A DNA stretch of 23,095 nt from an uncultured Oscillospiraceae bacterium (GCA_910588635.1 CAJUPW010000006.1:1-23095); one strand, 5' to 3'; shown: positions 7,129 to 15,006, numbered from the stretch's first letter. Translations and numbers: made by a program. Notes: generated by a model not told the origin, from the sequence alone.

Positions 7129-8178
7129 TCACATGACGCCAAGGAGTTCGCCCAGCTTGTCATAGCAGGTGGCAATCTCTTCTTTCACGGTAGCTCCATC
7201 CACAAACTCGATTACCAGATCAACGTTATCCGCCAGAGTCAGGAAATTCTCATCCTGGCAGAGCTTTTCACAGGCAGCTTCCAGCTTATCGCAGATGGCC
7301 TGATCGGTGGCGGCGGGCACACACAGGATTGTGCGGTTAGTAGCCACCTCAGCCACTTCGGAATAGCCGAGCTCACCGATGGTGGGGCAGTCGGGGTGGG
7401 CGCCTTCATTGCGCTTGGACTCAAAGGAAGCCAGAGGACGGACGGTGCCGGCGCTGAGCTCGGCCGTGCAGGTGGCGGTCTCCAGCAGGCAGAAATCCAC
7501 GTCGCCGGACATCATGGCCAGAGCGGAGGGACGGGCGCCTTCATAGGGAACCTCAACAGCCTCGGTGCCGGTGGCCTGCAGCATGGAGCCGCAGATGAGC
7601 TGCTGGAAGGAACCGGCAGCGCCGCAGGAATAGTTCAACTCACCGGGATGCTCTTTCATGTAGGAGATCAGGTCCTCAAAAGTCTGGAAAGGAGAGTCTG
7701 CGGTGACATACAGGGTATTCATCTGAGTGGTGATGCCGCAGATAAACTTATAATCGTCCATGGTATAGCCGGTCTCCATGATCTGGGGACGCAGCGTGTA
7801 GCTGGCATACCAGTTGTAGCCGATGGTGTAGCCGTCGGGGTCAGCAGTAGCCATGGCCAGCGTGCCGGGGACCGCGGCGCCGCCGGCCTGGTTCTCAACG
7901 ACGATAGTGGCGCCGGGCAGATAGGTGGGCAGGCAGGAAGCAATGACACGGCCGCCCATATCGGAGGCGCCGCCGGCGGAGTAAGGAATAATCATCTTGA
8001 TTGCTTTTTCAGGATAGCTGTCAGCCGAACCGGCGTTAGAGGGAGTTTGAGGGTTGGAAGTGGCGGCGCCGGAAGGGAGATTGGATTTGTCGGTGGAAGT
8101 TTCGCCGCCGGGCTTGCCGCAAGAGGCCAGAGAGCAGGCCAGCGCCATGGCCAGAGCGAGTGCAATAATCTTCTTCAT
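7129..8178 (-). CDS. tctC: Tripartite tricarboxylate transporter substrate-binding lipoprotein TctC (Bug family)
   Basis: A 349-residue secreted binding protein. The signal peptide is MKKIIALALAMALACSLASC with a lipobox LASC, so C20 is probably lipidated, as expected for a Gram-positive receptor. A Ser/Thr/Pro-rich linker follows (about residues 21-50). Next is the Bug/TctC signature YPEKAIKMIIPYSAGGASD, where the backbone around GGASD contacts the ligand carboxylate in this family. Later parts (NYSCGAAGSFQQL, VEVPYEGARPSALAMMSGDVD) also fit. It would capture a carboxylate and pass it to TctAB. Start at 8178 has AAGGAGA about 8 nt upstream; a TTG at 8196 is not needed. A promoter-like sequence lies just upstream, so tctC may begin its own transcript. 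Confidence 0.93.
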   Translation of the reverse strand: MKKIIALALAMALACSLASCGKPGGETSTDKSNLPSGAATSNPQTPSNAGSADSYPEKAIKMIIPYSAGGASDMGGRVIASCLPTYLPGATIVVENQAGGAAVPGTLAMATADPDGYTIGYNWYASYTLRPQIMETGYTMDDYKFICGITTQMNTLYVTADSPFQTFEDLISYMKEHPGELNYSCGAAGSFQQLICGSMLQATGTEAVEVPYEGARPSALAMMSGDVDFCLLETATCTAELSAGTVRPLASFESKRNEGAHPDCPTIGELGYSEVAEVATNRTILCVPAATDQAICDKLEAACEKLCQDENFLTLADNVDLVIEFVDGATVKEEIATCYDKLGELLGVM

Positions 8179-8222
8179 ATTTTTTCTCCTTTTCAAATAT
8201 TTATTACAATGGCGCGGAAACC

Positions 8223-8251
8223 ATTATAACCAAACGATAAATACGGATCAA
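8223..8251 (-). promoter_or_regulatory. Candidate internal sigma-70-type promoter driving tctC and downstream genes
   Basis: On the minus strand, TTGATC (8251-8246), a 17-nt spacer and a perfect TATAAT (8228-8223). It is in the 75-nt gap between the SDR gene and tctC, with the expected start of RNA about 40 nt before the tctC start codon. Confidence 0.6.
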
Positions 8252-8253
8252 TT

Positions 8254-8988
8254 TCAGTGCATACCGCCGTCCACAATCAATGTGGTGGCGTTGATGAAGG
8301 AGGCTTCGTCAGAGGCAAGGAACACATAGGCCGCGGCTACGTCGGAAATCTCGCCGGTGCGGCGCAAGGGAATGCTTTCAATTTTTTGCTGCATGATATT
8401 GGGCGGAATCACATCTGTCATGGGCGTGCGGATAAATCCGGGCGCCACGGCGTTCACGTTAATCCCATACTTCCCCAATTCACGGCCCAGGGAACGGGTA
8501 AAGCTCATCAGAGCCGCCTTGGAGGACGCGTAGTTGCTCTGGCCGAAATTGCCCTTGATGCAGGCAATGGAAGAGGCGTTGACAATTTTTCCATAGCGCT
8601 GTTCCATCATGTAAGGCACCACGGCCTTGCTCATATTGTAGGTTCCGAAGAGATTGACCTCGATGACCTTACGGAACGCATCATCGGCCATTTTGTAAAA
8701 CTGAGCGTCCTTGGTGATGCCGGCATTGTTAATCAGAATATCCACCTTGCCAAATCGGTCCACGACTTTCTTTACAAATTCATCGCAGCCCGCGCGGTTC
8801 GTGATGTCATTCGCAAATCCGCAGACCGGCCCATACTCGCCGAGCTGTTCCACGGCCGCGTCAACACTTTCCTGGCGCACATCGCAAATTGCGACTTTTG
8901 CGCCCTCCTGCAGAAAGCGCTTGCTTGTCCCAAGGCCAATTCCACTGGCCGCCCCGGTAACAATTGCGACCTTTCCTTCAAGTAACAT
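8254..8988 (-). CDS. Short-chain dehydrogenase/reductase, FabG/PhaB-like 3-oxoacyl reductase
   Basis: A 244-residue classical SDR. It has the cofactor motif TGAASGIG at residues 12-19, NNAG near 86, the catalytic serine in VNASSIA and the catalytic pair in YASSK (Y-x3-K), and the C-terminal APGFIRTPM and IVDGG typical of FabG. Start at 8988 has AGGGGGG 8 nt upstream; the longer frame to 9084 runs into the previous gene. It lies 31 nt after the thiolase-like gene. FabG/PhaB enzymes handle (R)-3-hydroxyacyl thioesters, the opposite stereochemistry to Hbd in the same cluster, so it may act on the (R)-form of the same intermediate. Acyl-ACP use in fatty acid synthesis is less likely here, since no other fab genes are present. 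Similar SDRs also act on other alcohols. Confidence 0.88.
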   Translation of the reverse strand: MLLEGKVAIVTGAASGIGLGTSKRFLQEGAKVAICDVRQESVDAAVEQLGEYGPVCGFANDITNRAGCDEFVKKVVDRFGKVDILINNAGITKDAQFYKMADDAFRKVIEVNLFGTYNMSKAVVPYMMEQRYGKIVNASSIACIKGNFGQSNYASSKAALMSFTRSLGRELGKYGINVNAVAPGFIRTPMTDVIPPNIMQQKIESIPLRRTGEISDVAAAYVFLASDEASFINATTLIVDGGMH

Positions 8989-9019
8989 TAGAAATTCCCC
9001 CCTTGTTTTCAAAGCATAC

Positions 9020-10135
9020 TCAGCACTTTTGGAGCAGCACAGCCATGCCAAGGCCGCCGGCGCCGTAAATGCAGGCGATGCCATACTCCCCTGCGCGCAA
9101 AGAGGCAGTCAGGCGCTGCAGCATGGCGATGCCGTCCGCACCGTCGTTTTTTCCATACGCCATGGCGCCTCCGAACGGATTGACCTTTCCCTTGCCCCCA
9201 AGTGCCTGTACAATGTCAAATACATCCTCGGCACTATTCTCCATCACTTCCAGACAGGCAATATCATCCATTGTTCTGCCTTTGACGCGCAGCAGCTTCT
9301 GTACCGCAGCCAGGCCGGCGGCCGACGGTGTGGCCGGCGAGCAGCCGGACACGGCAAAACCCAGAATCTCAGCCGAGGGGGCAATATGAAGCTCCAGCGC
9401 CTTTTCCTCGCTCATCAGAAGCGCCACAGCCGCGCCGTCCGCATACGGGGCCAGAGGACTGTCCGCAGAAACCTGGCCTTTCAGCCACTCGTCGTCGGAG
9501 ACGGTGATCTCGCCCTTTTTGCGCTCCGTGTAGCAGACCGGCACAATCCCATCACCACAGACGCCGGAGAAGCGTTCCGCTTTATTCCGGCTTTCCGCCG
9601 CAAATTCCAAATCCTGTCCGCTGAGCTGTTTGCCGTGAGACGCCTCATATTGCTCCTGCCGGCTCATCGGCCGGGGCTGGGTACAGCATTCCGCTTCATC
9701 AAGGGTGTCAATCACACGGCGGTCCTGAGGATCAAAATGGCGCCGCACATTGCGCATCACAAAAGGCGCCGCGGAGTAGCTGTCCGCCCCCCCCGCAATC
9801 ACAATGCCTTCATTTCCGCTTGCAATGAGATAATAGGCGTTGCGTACCGCCTGCAGAGCGGACCCGGTGTTGCTTTGAACCGTGTATCCGGGCACCTCCA
9901 CCGGAAGTCCCGCCTTGAGCCAGGCAAAGTGGCCGATATTGTTCGGATATGTAGAGGGGTGGGCCTGGCCAAACACCACCTGATCGACGGCCGACGGTTC
10001 CATGCCGGCGCGTGCGAGCAGCTTCTGAATCGCCGCTGCCGCCAGGTCAGAGGATAACAGCTTTTCCATGCTGCCGCAAGGCTTGCCCCATGGAGTGCGG
10101 ACAACATCCGCAAGAATGACCTTTTTATGCTCCAT
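9020..10135 (-). CDS. Thiolase-fold protein lacking the catalytic Cys, His and Asn (possible inactive partner subunit)
   Basis: A 371-residue homologue over the full thiolase length (ADVVRTPWGK at the N-terminus, YTVQSNTGSALQAV, VNPFGGAMAYGKNDGADG, CIYGAGGLG). Aligned with the neighbouring intact thiolase, the nucleophilic cysteine is T90, the NEAFA asparagine is M298 and the GHP histidine is K329; only the C-terminal cysteine (C355) remains. The frame is clean, so this is not simple decay. Start at 10135 uses AGGAGGT 7 nt upstream, placed at the end of the preceding thiolase gene; the gap is 5 nt, so translation is probably coupled. The pair may form a hetero-oligomer in which this chain is structural or regulatory. 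Acting as a thiolase by itself is unlikely. It could also act on an unusual acyl substrate with different chemistry. Confidence 0.85.
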   Translation of the reverse strand: MEHKKVILADVVRTPWGKPCGSMEKLLSSDLAAAAIQKLLARAGMEPSAVDQVVFGQAHPSTYPNNIGHFAWLKAGLPVEVPGYTVQSNTGSALQAVRNAYYLIASGNEGIVIAGGADSYSAAPFVMRNVRRHFDPQDRRVIDTLDEAECCTQPRPMSRQEQYEASHGKQLSGQDLEFAAESRNKAERFSGVCGDGIVPVCYTERKKGEITVSDDEWLKGQVSADSPLAPYADGAAVALLMSEEKALELHIAPSAEILGFAVSGCSPATPSAAGLAAVQKLLRVKGRTMDDIACLEVMENSAEDVFDIVQALGGKGKVNPFGGAMAYGKNDGADGIAMLQRLTASLRAGEYGIACIYGAGGLGMAVLLQKC

Positions 10136-10140
10136 CTCCG

Positions 10141-11340
10141 TTACCTCCTGCACTGTTCAAAAATGGAAGCAAACCCCATGCCGCCGCCGATGCACATTGT
10201 AACCATCGCATAGCGGGCTTCGGGCCGGCGTTTGAGCTCATAAAACAGTTTTGTGGTCAGAATGCCGCCGGTCGCCGCCAGGGGATGTCCAAGAGAAATG
10301 CCGCTTCCATTCACGTTGGTGCGCTCCCATAGCGTCTCAAAGGTGTCCTTGTCGCTCCAGGAGGCCCACTCACGCATCACAGCCACGGATTGGGACGCAA
10401 ATGCTTCGTTGAGCTCGATCAGACCGATGTCGCTGATGCTCAGACCGGCTTTTTGAAGCGCTTCTCGGGAGGCTCCGATAGGCCCAATCCCCATGATGCT
10501 GGGGTGTACGCCCACCACAGCCGAGGAGACGTGACGCAGATAATAATCATAGCCCAGTGCGTCGGCCTTCTTCCGGCTCATCAGCAGCACGGCGGAAGCG
10601 CCGTCATTTCGCCCGGAGGAGTTGCCCGCTGTAACACGGCCGCCTTTCTTAAACGCGGATTTGAGCGACGACAGCTTTTCCAGAGAAGTTTCCCGGGGAA
10701 ACTCATCAGTATCAAAATCTCCCACGGGAACAATTTGCTCCTTAAAGCGTCCCTCCGCAATCGCTTTTTTCGCCCGCTGCTGGCTGGTAAAGGCAAACAG
10801 ATCCTGGATTTCTCGCTCAATGTGATACTGTTCCGCCACATTCTCTGCGGTTAAGCCCATCGGCAGGTCGCCAAATAGTTCTTCCGGAGAATTGCCTGCG
10901 CTGCCCTCCATAATATTGTCCTTGAACACCATGTCTTTTGTTCCGACGCCGTGGCGGGCATTGCGCAAAAAATAGCAGGATTTGGTCATGTTTTCCACAC
11001 CGCCCGCAAGGATCACATCTGCGTCGCCGCAGCCAATGACCTGGCTGGCGTCAAAAATTGACTGGGAGCCAGAGGAACAGGCGCGGTGCAGCGTGTAGCC
11101 CGGAACAGAGTCAGGCAGCTCTGCCTGGAGCCAACCGTAACGCGCCACATCCATAGGGTAGGTGTTCATCTTTACATGGCCGAAAATGACCTCATCCACC
11201 TCATCCGCCGTAATGCGTGAACGGTGCAGAACCTCTTTCATCACAAGAGCGGCCAGTTCCTGCTCGTCGTATTCGCTCAGTGAGCCGTTCATTTTCCCGA
11301 CGGCGGTTCTGACACAGTCGGTAACTACGACATCTCGCAT
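10141..11340 (-). CDS. Thiolase (acetyl-CoA C-acyltransferase family), catalytically complete
   Basis: A 399-residue thiolase of normal size that cleaves or forms 3-ketoacyl-CoA with CoA or acetyl-CoA. All active-site elements are present: the nucleophile C88 in HRACSSGSQ, N311 in LNEAFA, H352 in SLGHPLAATG and C383 in MCIGGGMG. Start at 11340 has AAGGAGG about 8 nt upstream. It is the first gene of the cluster and is divergent from lysR. The substrate loop differs from plain acetoacetyl-CoA thiolases (RACSSGSQS where RVCGSGLQA is usual), so a chain longer than acetoacetyl-CoA, or a substituted one, is possible. The chain length cannot be decided from sequence. Confidence 0.92.
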   Translation of the reverse strand: MRDVVVTDCVRTAVGKMNGSLSEYDEQELAALVMKEVLHRSRITADEVDEVIFGHVKMNTYPMDVARYGWLQAELPDSVPGYTLHRACSSGSQSIFDASQVIGCGDADVILAGGVENMTKSCYFLRNARHGVGTKDMVFKDNIMEGSAGNSPEELFGDLPMGLTAENVAEQYHIEREIQDLFAFTSQQRAKKAIAEGRFKEQIVPVGDFDTDEFPRETSLEKLSSLKSAFKKGGRVTAGNSSGRNDGASAVLLMSRKKADALGYDYYLRHVSSAVVGVHPSIMGIGPIGASREALQKAGLSISDIGLIELNEAFASQSVAVMREWASWSDKDTFETLWERTNVNGSGISLGHPLAATGGILTTKLFYELKRRPEARYAMVTMCIGGGMGFASIFEQCRR

Positions 11341-11483
11341 ATTTCTGCCTCCTTCTTTTTGTGAAACGATGAAAATTTTGTCGTTTTTTCTTTTTTTCTA
11401 GTATAGCATTGACAAATCAAAAAAAATAACTCATAATTAGTTTAGAATTCATAAGATAAAAATAATGATAAATGGTGGACCAT
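11341..11483. promoter_or_regulatory. Divergent promoter region between the thiolase cluster and lysR
   Basis: A 143-nt, very AT-rich gap. For the minus-strand cluster the best -10 is TATACT (11405-11400) with an A/T-rich upstream tract but no good -35, as expected for an activator-dependent promoter. TCATAA occurs at 11431 and again at 11449. An imperfect dyad around 11430-11455 could be a LysR site, but it pairs at only about six of nine positions. Confidence 0.5.
11409..11437 (+). promoter_or_regulatory. lysR promoter
   Basis: Perfect TTGACA at 11409-11414, 17-nt spacer, CATAAT at 11432-11437. RNA would start about 40 nt before the lysR start codon. The -35 lies 3 nt from the -10 of the divergent cluster promoter, so the two promoters overlap and a regulator bound here would affect both. 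Confidence 0.7.
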
Positions 11484-12386
11484 ATGATAACTCTTTTACA
11501 GCTCGAATACTTTCGCCGTCTTTCGGCGACCGAACATATTACGCAAACAGCCAAAGAGCTTTATATCTCCCAGACTGCTCTGAGCAGCATGATTATCAGC
11601 TTGGAGAGGGAGCTTGGCGTCCAGCTCTTTGACCGATCCAAACGTTCAATCCACATGAATGAGGCGGGCCGTACCTATTTGAAATACGTCAACGACATAT
11701 TTACCGCATTGGACAATGGCCGTGCCGCGCTGCGCGATATGGTAGAAGAACATGAGCATGAAGTCAGCCTTGCTATGGGCACCTCCTTGGTTTGGGCGCC
11801 GATGCTCCATGCTTTTCATAAGATGTATCCCCAATACGCGCTCAAGCAGTTTAACTACACAGTGGAAAGTTTGAACCAGGCGTTACAGAAAAGGGAAGTC
11901 GATTTGGTCATTGCCGGTGAGGGCGATATTCAGGAAGATGGTCTGGAAAAGGTTTGGATCAAGGATGACAAAATTTACTTGTGCGTCTCGCCGAATCACC
12001 GCTTTGCAGACAGAGATCTGGTCTATATGGAGGAATTGAAGGACGAGCCATTTATCAGTCTGCCGGTAGGCTCCCCCTGGCGGGTGTATTGTGACTATCT
12101 GTTTGAAAAGGCCGGTTATTCCATTCAACCGGTGTTGGAGTGCGACTATACAATGCGTGCGCCTTTGATCGAGTCCGAATTTGGCGTGGCGCTGACTACC
12201 AGCACCGCGCGGGAGGTTGATCTGCTCAAACCGAACAAATATATTTTGGTTGCGGATGAATACGCTTGGCGAAAAATGTATCTGTTCTGGAACCCCAAGC
12301 GCTACATGTCCAAGGCCGCGCGGGATTTTTGTAATTTCTGCAGAAGCTATTGGAAACAGGATCGGCACATGGGTGCGATGGAATAA
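11484..12386 (+). CDS. LysR-family transcriptional regulator of the adjacent cluster
   Basis: A 300-residue LysR-type regulator. The winged helix-turn-helix is at residues 1-60: LLQLEYFRRLS, then ITQTAKELYISQTALSSMI with the recognition helix, then LERELGVQLFDRS. A linker helix and a periplasmic-binding-fold effector domain fill about residues 85-290. LysR proteins typically sit divergent from their targets and need a small-molecule co-inducer, here perhaps the imported acid or its CoA-free product. I prefer the ATG at 11484 with GGTGG just upstream; an ATG at 11472 would add four residues but has no ribosome binding site. It is the only plus-strand gene in the first 12 kb and ends at a strong terminator. 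Confidence 0.92.
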   Translation: MITLLQLEYFRRLSATEHITQTAKELYISQTALSSMIISLERELGVQLFDRSKRSIHMNEAGRTYLKYVNDIFTALDNGRAALRDMVEEHEHEVSLAMGTSLVWAPMLHAFHKMYPQYALKQFNYTVESLNQALQKREVDLVIAGEGDIQEDGLEKVWIKDDKIYLCVSPNHRFADRDLVYMEELKDEPFISLPVGSPWRVYCDYLFEKAGYSIQPVLECDYTMRAPLIESEFGVALTTSTAREVDLLKPNKYILVADEYAWRKMYLFWNPKRYMSKAARDFCNFCRSYWKQDRHMGAME

Positions 12387-12527
12387 AGAAAAGCCCCTAT
12401 ATCGTGACGTGAAGCAGAAGGATAACGTACGGATGATATGCCAAAGCTATTGGATCAGTACGCGCATTACTTTTGAAGCTGTACCAATAGCCTCGGTACA
12501 AATCCTTGCGGGCGCGCGAGGCTGCAA

Positions 12528-12563
12528 AAGCCCGGTTCAGTACAAGACTGAACCGGGCTTTTT
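12528..12563 (+). terminator. Rho-independent terminator after lysR, probably bidirectional
   Basis: A 13-bp perfect stem, AAGCCCGGTTCAG (12528-12540) with CTGAACCGGGCTT (12548-12560), a 7-nt loop and TTTTT ending the 3' side. Read on the minus strand the stem is followed by TTTTG, so it may also end the phosphorylase operon that converges on it from 12619. Confidence 0.92.
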
Positions 12564-12618
12564 CTTGTCTGCGTTTACTTGACAGACGCAAATGACACTT
12601 TTTTGGGGGAAGGGAAAA

Positions 12619-14781
12619 TCAAATCTCGTACCAGCGGATTTCGTTGGCCTCCAGGTCCAGCGGGAAGCTGGAGCCGTCCCCCCGGTAGACGGTGGTGGTT
12701 TGGGGCTCGTAGGTGTTGTTGACCACGCAGAACTTGCCGTTTTTCACATAGGCGTGGACATCCACGTTATAGTTGGAGGACAGCCACAGGTTCAGCTGGT
12801 CCTCGCTGTGGGCCGACCAGAGGACAGCCCGGTGGAGCAGGCGGCTGTTCTCAAAGGAGTAGGGCAGGCCGGAGAGGTACACCGCACGGCCCTGGCCGAA
12901 GCCGTTGACCGCCAGTTGGACCTCCTTGTCCCGCTGGACCAGCACCTGAGCTCCAGGGAGGGCGTAGATGTTCTTTTTGCCCTCGCCGAAGTCCACCGCT
13001 CCGGCGCAGTCGGCCAGGATGAAGTGGTCGGGGTGTTCAGTCCAGTTGTACTTGTCATAGCCCAGGGTAAACCCGGTCTCCTTCTCCACGCCCAGCACAG
13101 AGGCCATCTGGAGATAGCGGCCCTGGTACTGGTGGCCCGCGGGCTCGCCCACCCCGATAAAGCCGCCGCCGCTCCAGACGAACTTCTTCACCGCCGCGGA
13201 GACAGCCGGGTCCTCCCAGACCGCCCCACCGGTGTGGGAGGTGTCCCCATCTCCCACGTTGATGAGCACGTCGATGCCGTCCAGCACACAGGGGTCGGCC
13301 TTGATATCGTCGAAGCTGATAAACCGCACCTCGTAGGGGGCCCCGGACAGGGCCTCGATCACCCCGGCGTAGGAGTAATTCTGCTTCTGGTACAGGGCGT
13401 GGTGGACCATGTGGCAGCCCCAGGACCGGGCCTTGCCCCAGGCGTTGAGGACGGCCACCGTCTTGACGCAGTAGGGTGTGGTCCCCTTGATGTTGTCGTA
13501 GAGCTCCCGGAACTCGTTGCAGACGCTCTCCACGTAGTCAATGAACGCGGGGAACTGGCAGGCCAGCTTCAGATAACCGCCATAGCCGATGCGGTCGATG
13601 GGCTTTCTTAAAATGGCCCGGCGGGCGGTGACCCAGTTCTCCTTGGCCTCCCGGACGGGGTCACCCCCCTCGTGGAAGGTGTCGGGGAAGAAGTAGGGCA
13701 GGAACCGGCCCTCGGTGTACTTCACGCCGGGGATGTCGGAAATGAGCCGCAGGGTGGAGCCATTGCCCACGCTGCCCACTACCGCGTCCAGGCCGATTCC
13801 GGCAAATTCCTCCAGATAGGGCTCGGTACCGATCCAGTGGTCCCCCAGGAACATCATGGCCTCTTTGCCCAGCTCGTGGGTGATGTCCACCATCTCTTTG
13901 GCAAGAGCGGCCACCTCCCGGCGCTGGAAGGCCATGAAATCCTTGAACTCCTTGCCGGGTGTCCGATACTGGTTGTTATAATATCCCTGGTCGATGATAT
14001 ACTCCGGGCGGAAGGGGTAGCCCGCCTCCCTCTCGAACCGCTCCAGGATATAGGGGGAGACGGAGGCGGAGTAGCCGTACCAGTCCACATACTTCTCCCG
14101 TTTCAGCTCGTCGAAGACCAGGGTGAACTGGTGGAAGAAGGTGGTGTACCGGATCACGTTCACATAGGGGTGGCCGGCGATGAACTTCCGCAGCCGCTCC
14201 ATGGTGAATTTCCGAGTCTTGGGCTGGCGAACGTCAAAGGTGATCTGGTGCTCAAAGTCCTTCCAGCCGTTGGTCACGGCGTTGTACATGTGCACCGGGT
14301 CCCAGATGAGGTAGGCCAGAAAGCTGACGGTGTAGTCGTGAAAGGCCTCGGGGGTGTCAATGACCACGCAGCCTTCCTCATACCGCCACGCCTCGGGGGA
14401 AAGGGGCTGACCTGTGGTGCGGTCCACCACCTCCCACCAGCGCTTGATGTCGTCCTGTGTATTGACCTCCAGAAGCTCCCGGCTGATCCCCTCCATCAGA
14501 GGGATGGACAGCGGTCCGACGGAAGCGGTGTGAAAGCCTGTCATGATATAGCACTGCTGCACCTCGTCGGGGTTGGCCTTGGCCCAGGCGTTGTCCTTCC
14601 GGGTGGTGTAGTAGGTGGAGTAGACCTTGGCGTCTACGCTCTTCAGCTCCTCGGGGTAGTCGGTGCCGTCACAGTCCCGGATGGCGTCCGCCCCCCAGCG
14701 GTTCAGCAGCTCCAGGGTCTCGGGCACCACGTCCACATCGGTGGGGATGGTCACCCGGCCCGTCTTGTGTGTGTCGGTCAT
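12619..14781 (-). CDS. GH112 beta-1,3-galactosyl-N-acetylhexosamine phosphorylase (galacto-N-biose/lacto-N-biose phosphorylase family)
   Basis: A 720-residue cytoplasmic protein of the usual GH112 length. The family phosphorolyses galacto-N-biose or lacto-N-biose to alpha-galactose-1-phosphate and a free N-acetylhexosamine; some clostridial members use galactosyl-rhamnose. Seen here: GRVTIPTDVD and RWGADAIRDCDGT at the N-terminus of the TIM barrel, and FLGDHWIGTEPY, whose D314 corresponds to the general acid D313 of the Bifidobacterium enzyme. A glutamine-amidotransferase-like middle domain (INVGDGDTSHTGG, GEPAGHQYQGRYLQ) and a C-terminal beta domain follow. WDPVHMYN has Val163 where, as I recall, the bifidobacterial enzyme has Thr162, a position linked to substrate preference. 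Start at 14781 has GGGAGG 7 nt upstream. It is last in the ABC-transporter operon. GalNAc/GlcNAc disaccharides from mucin or milk glycans are the likely substrates. Confidence 0.93.
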   Translation of the reverse strand: MTDTHKTGRVTIPTDVDVVPETLELLNRWGADAIRDCDGTDYPEELKSVDAKVYSTYYTTRKDNAWAKANPDEVQQCYIMTGFHTASVGPLSIPLMEGISRELLEVNTQDDIKRWWEVVDRTTGQPLSPEAWRYEEGCVVIDTPEAFHDYTVSFLAYLIWDPVHMYNAVTNGWKDFEHQITFDVRQPKTRKFTMERLRKFIAGHPYVNVIRYTTFFHQFTLVFDELKREKYVDWYGYSASVSPYILERFEREAGYPFRPEYIIDQGYYNNQYRTPGKEFKDFMAFQRREVAALAKEMVDITHELGKEAMMFLGDHWIGTEPYLEEFAGIGLDAVVGSVGNGSTLRLISDIPGVKYTEGRFLPYFFPDTFHEGGDPVREAKENWVTARRAILRKPIDRIGYGGYLKLACQFPAFIDYVESVCNEFRELYDNIKGTTPYCVKTVAVLNAWGKARSWGCHMVHHALYQKQNYSYAGVIEALSGAPYEVRFISFDDIKADPCVLDGIDVLINVGDGDTSHTGGAVWEDPAVSAAVKKFVWSGGGFIGVGEPAGHQYQGRYLQMASVLGVEKETGFTLGYDKYNWTEHPDHFILADCAGAVDFGEGKKNIYALPGAQVLVQRDKEVQLAVNGFGQGRAVYLSGLPYSFENSRLLHRAVLWSAHSEDQLNLWLSSNYNVDVHAYVKNGKFCVVNNTYEPQTTTVYRGDGSSFPLDLEANEIRWYEI

Positions 14782-14793
14782 GTGTTCCTCCCT

Positions 14794-14997
14794 TTACAGC
14801 TTGCGCTTTTCTGTCTCGAAGGGTTTGTTGTAAATCATCAGGGCGGCCAGCAGCAGAATCACACCCGCGATCATCAGCCCCAGGCCGGACAGCTTGCCCG
14901 TCAGGGTCCAGCCGTAGATGACCAGCCCAAGCCCCGCAAAGAAGAACAGGGTGATGAGCGTGACGCGCAGGCTTGTGTGCTCTTTCCAAAATTTCAT
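14794..14997 (-). CDS. Small two-helix membrane protein of the GH112 operon (possibly DUF6903-like)
   Basis: A 67-residue protein. A short basic N-terminus (MKFWKEHTSLR) is followed by helix 1 (about residues 12-30), a GKLSGLG turn and helix 2 (about 36-56), ending YNKPFETEKRKL. The order ...LVI-G-...-LG-M-G-...-YN matches my recollection of DUF6903 proteins, which also occur beside sugar ABC transporters; this needs checking. Start at 14997 has AGGTGA about 5 nt upstream. It is 12 nt before the phosphorylase start and 9 nt after the second permease, so it is clearly co-transcribed. Function unknown. It might assist the transporter or its shared ATPase, but nothing in the sequence proves that. 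Confidence 0.8.
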   Translation of the reverse strand: MKFWKEHTSLRVTLITLFFFAGLGLVIYGWTLTGKLSGLGLMIAGVILLLAALMIYNKPFETEKRKL

Positions 14998-15006
14998 ATC
15001 TTCACC

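Noticed and set aside
7087..8229. A 380-codon open frame on the plus strand
   Set aside because: Antisense to tctC, whose signal peptide, lipobox and Bug motif are clear.
8711..10057. A 448-codon open frame on the plus strand
   Set aside because: Antisense across the SDR and thiolase-like genes; arginine/serine-rich mirror translation with no motif.
11430..11455. Imperfect dyad CTCATAATT...GAATTCATAAG as a LysR operator
   Set aside because: Only about six of nine pairs match in an AT-rich tract where such dyads are expected by chance; kept only as a remark under the divergent region.
12447..12490. CTATTGG...CCAATAG inverted repeat and nearby small stems, considered as an RNA gene between lysR and its terminator
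   Set aside because: A 7-bp stem with a 30-nt loop and no recognisable tRNA, 6S, SRP or riboswitch core. It is more likely an ordinary 3' untranslated stretch.
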